Shown here in pieces: positions 56,654 through 64,000 of a stretch of DNA of 64,000 nucleotides. The DNA lies in contig CAJFCV020000003.1 of NCBI GenBank assembly GCA_904066235.2, forward strand, positions 7,812,001-7,876,000, written 5' to 3'. The translations under genes were made by a program, and so were the position numbers. Position 1 is the stretch's first letter, and each line of letters opens with the position of its first letter. The notes beneath the pieces are model-generated. The model did no database searches. It was not told the DNA's origin and saw only the letters and a program-made list of their open reading frames with translations. Source of the stretch: Bursaphelenchus xylophilus. Taxonomy: Eukaryota; Nematoda; Chromadorea; Rhabditida; Aphelenchoididae.

Positions 56654-59296
56654 TTATATAAACATCGGCTGACCCGTAAGATCTCGTAGACTGTTGGATT
56701 TACTTGAAGATGACGAAAGACTATGTGTTTCCTCATTCACATCACTCTCACACGAGTCATCATCACCGTCATCTTTTCGTATTAAAGGAAGCTTTACATC
56801 TTCTGAGGTACTTGTAATTTCGTTGTAAACCGGTGCAGGTATATCTATCGACGTTTTCATGGGCCGAAGAGGAGTCCAATAAGGAGCTCTAAAAAAGTTG
56901 ATTTGACCGTATTTTACAATTATTATAAAGACAAGCATTAAGTGACTTACGAACTAGATGAGAACTCTACAAAAGTGGCTGCTTTGTTGTCAATGACCCC
57001 AATAATCGCTGGATTTATTGTGCAATCCTTCTTCTTCCCATTGTTTCTATAAGCCTCAAACCAATCGTCAGTTTCCGTGAAGAAACCAGAAGTTATTGTC
57101 GAGTCATCAAATGGTGTTTTGATCTCAATCCAGGCAGAGGGTTTGAAGGCCTTTTTGTCCTAAAAATATGGTTACTTATTTTAGTTTGCTTATTTTTTGG
57201 CTGAACGTGTAAGATAACAACCTACCCTTCTAACCATCTTGAACAAAACCATAACTGGTAAAGGAATGATAGTAACAATTGACAAAATATGCCACAACTG
57301 TGAGTCCCCAGCCATTACTGACCGATGTTCCGGAGTCTCCATTAAGTCCATCACAAGGGCAATCTGAAATTCAAAAATAACTTTGCCATTTCTGAGCGAA
57401 ACCTTACAGTAACAACAAATGGGCAAAGGTAGGTCCAAGAATACCGTACATAATAACCGGTAGGCCCAAATATTGTCATAAAAATTCTTTTCTCCTCCTC
57501 TTTGCTTATCCGCAACATGTTTGTAATATCCTTGCATAAATGTTTCACTCCTATAGAAATGTTAATTAATTTAGATTGTGCTCCTTACCGTAAAAGTAGC
57601 CAATAACCAGAAATTGGCATAGCGCAACAACTTTGACATTCCAATGCATACTGTAGAAAACGAGGAGATTGTAGATGTAAACCCCACCCTGAAACACAAC
57701 GATGATTGTGAAATTATGTAATTGAAAAAAATGAGAACGTTCAGCGCACCTGGAAACAGCACGGCAACGTAAGCCCAAACATAACTATGGCCACTATGAT
57801 CCTGAGGAGCGCTTTTCTTTTTCGAAATAACTTGATCTTCCTATCCAACGCGGAAGAGAAGACTTCGCAGAGGGTGAAGGAGCATTCTAAAGCTCCAACT
57901 CCCAGCATGAGCTGATAAAAGAAACAGTAAAGATTAGCTTCGTGCTTCGGAAGGTAAGAGATTGCTCGGAGAATCTAAAATCAATTTTATTTTATTCAAT
58001 GCCCACAAACGTGTCGTGCTGCCGAAACGGCTCAATCTTACCTGATCCCAGATCAAATGAGGAGCCGTCTGACCTCTGCACATTGACCTAATGTCATCGG
58101 TATTTAATTGGTAGGCCATGAATCCCAGAAATCCAAAAGCAACGCATGACGCGCAGAGACTTACAGTGAGATCACTGAAACACGAAAAGATGAATATATA
58201 ATTTGGAAGCTTACATAACAACCAATAAAAGAGCGTCTCTAAAAACATTTGTGTGGAATCGATTATGCTTTGAAATGGCAATTAAAACTCCAACGCCAAT
58301 CTGCATGTCAAAGAAAACAAGTTTGATTGCGTTTTGCCAAACCTAAAAAGATAGATTAATATTACCTACACATTAATTTTAAGAGCGCGATATGGGAACT
58401 TACACCAAACTCAAAGATCTTGTTAGTATCCGGATATAATAAACTGATTCCTTCTAGGGCATTGGGAAGATCGATTACTCGAATCAACAACAACAATAAG
58501 ATCACCATTGGCAGAGTTGCTGTGACATAAACAACTCTGTTCATTGTGTGGACCGAGTTGTTGAGAGTGCACAGAGTCACAAGCAGCCAAGCCAATGCCA
58601 GAACTACCACAAGCCTCCACTCAATATTCCCAAGAACAATAACTTTATTCACAACTCGCAGCACAAGATCTCCACCCAAACTCATTACAATCTTGGGTGC
58701 CGCAGTGTGATATATATGACTAAAACAGAAATAGAGATCACAAACGCACTTACTGAAAATAATCCGATGGCTCGTCGGCAACAATACTATCAGTGGAATT
58801 GAAATTAACAATTAGCGAGGGCTTCGGCGCCATCTCATGGTACCTCCAGGGGAGATACGTCGACGTAACAAGAGACTTCCCAGCTATATACATATAATAC
58901 AAAGACCATGCAGTGTTCATATTGGTGATGATCATCATGGGGATGGTCAGGATCAACCAACACCAGCCGATTCCTTTGAATGCTGGACATAATTTGCCGA
59001 ATACTTTGGTTGGGTTACAGCCACTGTATTGGCCAAGACATAAATGGAGATACGTGAGGGGAAAACCGACGAGGAAAACGCATATTACATAAGCTAAGAT
59101 AAAAGCTCCGGCTTGGCCTCGTTCGCAAATCGCTGAGGGGAAAAGTGCCATGTTGGCTGAAAAAATACAAAATATTTATATAAGCTGCTCCTTTCTAGGT
59201 CCTACATTTAGCCAATTACATACCGATCCCGGTCAGAAACCCGACGCTGACTAGAAAACCTCCAATTTGAGTCGGCCATACTTGTCGATGCTGCAT
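56654..59296 (-). CDS. SLC6 (SNF) family sodium-coupled neurotransmitter-type transporter
   Basis: A plasma-membrane symporter of the sodium:neurotransmitter symporter family; the substrate is unknown. I place the start at ATG 59294-59296 (MQHRQVWPTQIGG). An intron of about 80 bp splits TM1 after LTGI; joined, it reads GIANMALFPSAIC, the divergent counterpart of the family's GLGNVWRFP. Then come AGAFILAYVICVFLVGFP (TM2) and LTIPMMIITNMNTAWSLYY (TM3). TM5 with the signature PMVILLLLLIRVIDLPNALEG is followed by DMQIGVGVLIAISKHNRFH (TM6) and FRDALLLVV (TM7). Further helices run to about 57200. The tail (56654-56900) is acidic and Ser-rich and ends in GQPMFI. The usual Trp and Arg of the TM1 motif are replaced. 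It matches the worm snf group; the paralogue is not decided. Confidence 0.9.
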
Positions 59297-60473
59297 AAAT
59301 CATGCACAATTTAGCGTCGAACCGCCGATGAAATAAATTATTAGATGAAGCGATATCGGATATCCCTCGACACTCACAAGAATTTCCTCAATAAATTTGG
59401 GGATACGGAACCGGGGGCGTGAAATCTTTAGATAAACATGACAGAAGGTGTTGACGTCTTCTAGCGGTATAAACCACGTATCCAGGACAGATCCAATGAG
59501 TGATATTGACAGAGCTGGAAGGCTTGGAATGGAGGAAAAAACCGACTCAATAAATGAGAAATAAGGACATTGGCGAAATCGACTCCGCCGAGATAACATC
59601 TATTTCGGCGCACTACCTCACCATTTTTTAAGAAATTTCCTCGACATCCCCGCTCGACCTCCAAGATTTCACTGAATTACCGGAGTATTTTGCTCAACCA
59701 TTAGATTTCCGGAAAGGAAACAATATACAGAGAATTGGCATATACACAAATGTCATCGTTTCTACACAAAGTAAAAATCTCATGTCATCCTTTTTTCAAT
59801 CTGTTTTACAGCTTATTGCACAACGTCGGGACCATTCAGAAACCATTAAATTCATATGACGTCAATTCATCAGGCAGATCTCGAAGAATATCGTGTACAG
59901 AGAATTAAGGGCAGGCCTGATTTTCTAAAAAGAAAAAACTCCGTTTACACATAAAGTTTTTTACGATATGGTTAACTGATAAAGACAGTCATGATCTTCA
60001 ATCGCGCAGTGACGCTGAAACAAATCCGAATCCTATAGGTAAACACCGTTCTCCGCCGTTCCGCTTATAAATTTGTTACTGCTCTTCTCTCTGCAAGTTT
60101 ACTTTTTTTATTGTTTCTTTTTTTGTTGCATCGAATTTCATCCTTCAGTGAATAGTTTTTGTGGCGAGAGAGTGTTGACTTCCGCTCACATTCACTTCAA
60201 AGTCCAGTTTGCCTGGCGGGTCAAGAGTTGATTCCGAATAAATAGAAAACAGCTCTACCAAATTAGCAAAAGTTATTTACATTTCGTATCTTTTACATTT
60301 TGGCTCGGCACGGCCAGGCCTTAAAACACTTACATTTCAACGAGAAGTGGTTGGCCCATAATTCTTTTTGCTTTACTGCCCGAGGCGAGAGGGTAATTAC
60401 CTAGTCGACTTTTTTCCCTTTTGCGTATTCTTGTGGGCAATTATTATTACATTCTTTTGTCAGTTTCGTGTTC
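59297..60473. other. SLC6 upstream region
   Basis: No gene is recognised. The open frames near 59300-59664 on the minus strand have no family resemblance and overlap the SLC6 5' flank. Confidence 0.4.
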
Positions 60474-60701
60474 TTATCCAATTTTTATTTCATCTCTCAG
60501 CAATTTTTGGTTCCAATAGGCCAAATTTTGCTTGAGACGGGCTTTGTAGGGTAGCCTACGCTTAGGAATTTTTCCGGGATCGTTCGAAACTTTTGCCTGT
60601 GAGCTGTGAAGGTCATTTGAGTACAATTTGACCGCTAAAATTCCCGCCAAAATTGGAGCGCTCTCCATAAAAAATCCCAAGGACATGATAGAAACTGGCA
60701 T
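60474..60701 (-). CDS. Possible small single-pass membrane protein, 75 aa
   Basis: An intronless frame with ATG at 60699-60701. It has a hydrophobic N-terminal helix (SLGFFMESAPILAGILAVKL) followed by a basic, Lys/Arg-rich tail (PKRRLPYKARLKQN). The layout resembles small mitochondrial or ER membrane subunits. I recognise no family. The composition looks coding, but the evidence is only the frame itself. Confidence 0.4.
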   Translation of the reverse strand: MPVSIMSLGFFMESAPILAGILAVKLYSNDLHSSQAKVSNDPGKIPKRRLPYKARLKQNLAYWNQKLLRDEIKIG

Positions 60702-60727
60702 GTTTACTTAATTCGATGCCTCTTTTC

Positions 60728-61021
60728 TCACAAGAAATCTCTACAATTTTTGATGGACAAATTTATACATTGAACGGCATATTTATTCCAGATTTCTTCA
60801 AAGATCGTGCCCTTTGGAACTGTGAAAAGCCGAGAGAAATTCTTCAGAGGCTGAGTGAAATTACCCGTCGATAATGTGAAGGAGAGAGTATATGCAATAC
60901 ATTCCAAAGTGGAGCTTTTACAGACGAGATTTATACCTTTTTGGACAAGTGTTCCTTTTGCTATACAATTTTTTCGAAATATTGTTTTGTAATGCTGGAA
61001 AATGAACTTTTTATCACACAC
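60728..61021 (-). CDS. Open frame of 97 codons, status uncertain
   Basis: A second minus-strand frame directly upstream of the one at 60474-60701, 26 bp away. It has Cys and basic residues at the N-terminus (CDKKFIFQHYKTIFRKN) and a mildly hydrophobic middle. I recognise no family, and it may be chance or 5' flank of its neighbour. Confidence 0.2.
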   Translation of the reverse strand: MCDKKFIFQHYKTIFRKNCIAKGTLVQKGINLVCKSSTLECIAYTLSFTLSTGNFTQPLKNFSRLFTVPKGTIFEEIWNKYAVQCINLSIKNCRDFL

Positions 61022-62870
61022 TCATGTTATTGCAACATAATTTTATTGGTGTCAACATGTTTTTTTCAGTTTTATACTCCAGCGGAATTCTGGAATATGT
61101 CTGAATAAGTCACTCTAAAGCCACAAGCTGTTTCGGTCAATTTTTCATTTCAATTTCTTGACTATGCCCTAATCCCGAGGGCTTAGTCTAACTGAAGACT
61201 AAATTGGCACAAAAAAGTTTGTTATAATTTCTCTCTCGATACATTGTTGCCTCTAATTTTACTTCCATTATTTTATTTATAACCATAAGTCAACCTTGTG
61301 TTCTCCGCCCTATCCTCTTATGCCCAATTTATTACACTTACACCCCCTGTATATTCCCATTTCGAATCTTGGCCCATAATTTCCTCCGCTTCCTTTCGCC
61401 GAAAAATTGCCTAGGCTTCGAAATTAGGGGGTCGCGGGCAAACACCGCCCCAGGTAAACTCTTTCAAACGCGTCAAAAAAAACGTCGGCCACTATGACAA
61501 CAGAATTTGTGTAAAAAATGACCCTCCAGAAAATGGGCTTCGAGACCAGCGGCGGCCCAAGAATAGCCAGAACAAATCCGTTTTGATAACCAAGGGGCAA
61601 ATGTTTTGGATTCGGAGACTTTACGGTGGCTTTTAGAGAATAAAATACGGCGCAGGATGTCGGGCACGTTTCTAATATGTTTTTTACTTTGTTGCAAACT
61701 TTTACATGAAAGCTTTATCACTTTTTTTCAAATTCTAACCGCGTTTTCCTGTCGTCGGGGAAGAAGCCCTGATATTTTAGTTAGTGTCATTATCCCAATC
61801 TTAAACATTCAAATCCATCTCCTCCCTAAAGTCCCTAAATATTTTCGGAGCCGCTTTGAAACCCTCTACTGTCCCTCAAAGTCACTCTTATCGCCGAAAC
61901 AATACCCCGCTCTTGCAATTGTATGAGAAACGGATGTGTCCTTTTCTGGAGGGCAAAAAATCCGCGAAAAAAGGGCTCGTCAATCCGTCATTGGGACAGC
62001 TTCCACAGAGTTAGAAGGGCCGCGAGAGCACAAATAAAATGAGGACATAACTGCGGGGCCAACAAGGTTTTTTATATTTTTTTTGAATTCGGATTATTCA
62101 ATTAGGAAGTTAGGAAGTTCAAAGTTGAAGTGTTTTGTCAACTTAAAAATACTCAAATTTAACTCGTCTGGACATGGGAAAAGCCTGTAGATTTAACAAG
62201 GCAATTAATCAAATCTGCACTCTTTTCTCTTAATTTTGTAAGAGTCCATGGGAACTGGTATAATTTTGACAATCATCTATTTTTGTCTCATTTTTTGAGA
62301 CCCTGTAACTCCGAATTTAGGGTCATACCAGCTCGTACTTTTTACTTTCTTCGTCTTTCATTCGATTAGGGAGCAATGAGCCATGGCCTTTCTCCATGTT
62401 CGGCCATTTCTCATCTTCTAAGCCAATTCCGCGCAGTACCGTTTTAAGCCGAACAAAATTCTTTTCATTTCTTATTAGTTACGCAATCTAAATTTTTTAG
62501 TTTCAGTTTCATTTTTGCCACCATATTTTTTATTTTGATAGCTGTTTTAATCCATCTTTCTTCCTTATTTATGTTTATTGTTAGGCATATTTTTTGGTCT
62601 TCATGATGCAAAACAATAACGTCTGTGGAATGCGTAATGAGGTTTGGAATATAATATTTATCCTATTAAATATATCTTCTGAATAACGGTTAACCGTAGC
62701 ACTTGCGATGAACATAATCACTTGAGGAACGAGCTAATTATCTATGAAAAGGTGTTATTTTTTTTCTACCGGAACGTCCGGCTATTGTTAAAATCTTTGG
62801 TCTGAATAGGAGTTCACTTGTGACATGTCGTGCCGTACTTTTAAAGGTCTGTGATTCACTAAAAACCCTG
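61022..62870. other. Intergenic, upstream of SAXO gene
   Basis: No gene is seen. The stretch holds short frames on both strands without support and, near its end, the SAXO gene's 5' flank. I did not find an X-box-like RFX site by eye. Confidence 0.4.
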
Positions 62871-62876
62871 TTTCAG
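62871..62876 (+). promoter_or_regulatory. Possible spliced-leader acceptor before the SAXO gene
   Basis: TTTCAG lies 10 bp before the ATG at 62887, with no in-frame upstream start in between, as is common at nematode trans-splice sites. An upstream 5' exon in cis is the alternative. Confidence 0.4.
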
Positions 62877-62886
62877 CCGCAGGGAC

Positions 62887-64000
62887 ATGGTCCTGAGACA
62901 CGGTCCGCAATGCATTTGTCAACTGTGCACTTGCGGGTGAGTTTTCTTGATTACAAATTTTACTTTTGATATATTTCAGACCAAACAATAATTTAATTTC
63001 AGACGCCACCACTGCCCATACGATCGGAACGCCAGCAGTCTGCAATTAGGGAACAGTTCCGAAAGTCCATTCAAGAGAGATGTAAGTGAACCCACCCCAT
63101 CTCTATTCTGTAATTTAGGATTACACGGCCATTTCCCCAAAAACAGCGGCCGAAGCTCGGGCCAAACCCATAAAACCAAAGGGAGAATTGACAGGACTTG
63201 CATTACAAGTAAGGTCAAAGAATGGATAGTCATCGTTCACCGAGAATCATCTAATAACAAAAATTTTAGACCAATGGTTACAATGCAATGTCCAGTAGCT
63301 ACCATGAGGAATATAGTTTTGACGGAATCAAAGAATCAGAGATTCGAGAGAAAGTTCGCAAGCCTGGAGAATCCGATATTTGGAAGGCAAGGATACCACC
63401 ATCAAAATAAAAAATAAAATTTTCAGCATGATGGGACAATTGAAGCCAGGTCGACTACCCAAAGAGATTATACTCCAAAGAAAGGCGATAGATACGCCGT
63501 CAAGAAACCAGTCGACGCCGAATTTACCGATAAAACCAACCATATGGAAAGAATGTCATCAATGGCCCAAGACTTCACTCCAATAAAAGCGGAGAGAGTC
63601 GCCGTTCAGAAGCCAGGAGAATCAGAAATTTGGAAGAATTCTGGGAAATTTGAAGGCAATTCGGTCAACCGGTCAGATTACAATGCCAAACAAGGAGAAC
63701 GATTTAACGTGAAGAAACCAAAAGACAGCAATGTGTTGAAAGGAGAAGGAAGATTTGTTGACGAGACTTTGAACAAAAGTGAATTTGGACCGAAAGTTGG
63801 AGAACGATTTGACGTGAAACGACCAACTTCCGATGCTTACTGGAGGCAAGAAGGATTGGTCAACACAACAAGCGTAACAAAAGCCGATTATAAAGAAGCT
63901 AAAGGAGAACGATACGCAGCTCAGAAACCAAAGGACAGTAACATTCTCAAATCTAACGATCCTTTTGCCGCTGACACTCTAAATCGAAGTGAATTCGGAG
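62887..64000 (+). CDS. SAXO: SAXO/MAP6-type microtubule-stabilising protein (5' part, runs off window)
   Basis: SAXO proteins bind and stabilise microtubules, especially of cilia and centrioles. Exons 62887-62936, 63003-63081, 63119-63208, 63270-63386 and from 63427 to the window edge join in one frame. The N-terminus has CICQLCTCGRHHCPYD, the diagnostic Cys-rich SAXO motif. It is followed by repeats of about 35-40 residues with a core (D/E)(Y/F)xxxxGER(F/Y) and KPxDSN or KPGES. At least five repeats are visible by the edge, and the gene continues to the right. The fourth intron (63387-63426, 40 bp) begins GCAAGG, a GC-AG intron; splicing there keeps the repeat spacing exact. A TTTCAG 10 bp before the ATG may receive a spliced leader. 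Confidence 0.93.

Overview
The window is nuclear DNA of a nematode, most likely a rhabditid. The protein-coding genes have many short introns (about 40-60 bp) with TTTCAG-type acceptors. The gene set is animal and in part nematode-typical: a CYP2-clan cytochrome P450, TRAPPC11, an SLC26 anion transporter, a TRPM2-like channel, a cystatin, the even-skipped homeobox gene vab-7, an SLC6 transporter and a SAXO/MAP6-type protein. The species cannot be named from the sequence alone.

Layout. 1-10734 is one 159-bp satellite array with visible higher-order structure and a 100-N assembly gap. It stops 234 bp short of the stop codon of a five-exon P450 gene (10969-12696, minus). 13.2-24.9 kb is a nest of repeats. 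A foldback-like element with minisatellite arms (13.27-13.83 kb and 23.4-23.8 kb, inverted) has been split by a 9,068-bp Ty3/gypsy-type LTR element (13879-22946; 383-bp LTRs with no difference seen; 4-bp target duplication ACTT). That element has a glycoprotein-like segment between Gag and protease in the same frame and a one-base frame break inside reverse transcriptase. Next to it lies a 1.1-kb imperfect palindrome with a Tc1/mariner-type MITE in only one arm.

25-37 kb holds a small acidic protein gene, a decayed copy of TRAPPC11 exon 1, a cluster of 339-bp tandem repeats with gene-like splice signals, the real TRAPPC11 gene (29406-33682, minus), and about 3.8 kb with no recognisable gene. 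37.5-49.4 kb is gene-dense. It holds a SANT/Myb-like DNA-binding protein with a C-terminal coiled coil (plus), an SLC26 transporter (minus) and a TRPM2-like channel ending in a NUDT9-H domain with a destroyed Nudix box (minus). A type-2 cystatin gene lies on the opposite strand inside the channel gene's proposed first intron.

49.8-51.6 kb is a second large palindrome with about 0.76-kb, almost identical arms, each carrying a tRNA-like segment. 52.0-54.1 kb is vab-7, 56.7-59.3 kb an SLC6 transporter, and 62.9 kb to the right edge a SAXO family gene that runs out of the window. The remaining stretches (34-37, 54.5-56.6, 59.3-62.8 kb) show no gene I can support. No operon is evident: genes lie on both strands with wide spacing. 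All exon joins were inferred by eye from splice consensus and reading-frame continuity.
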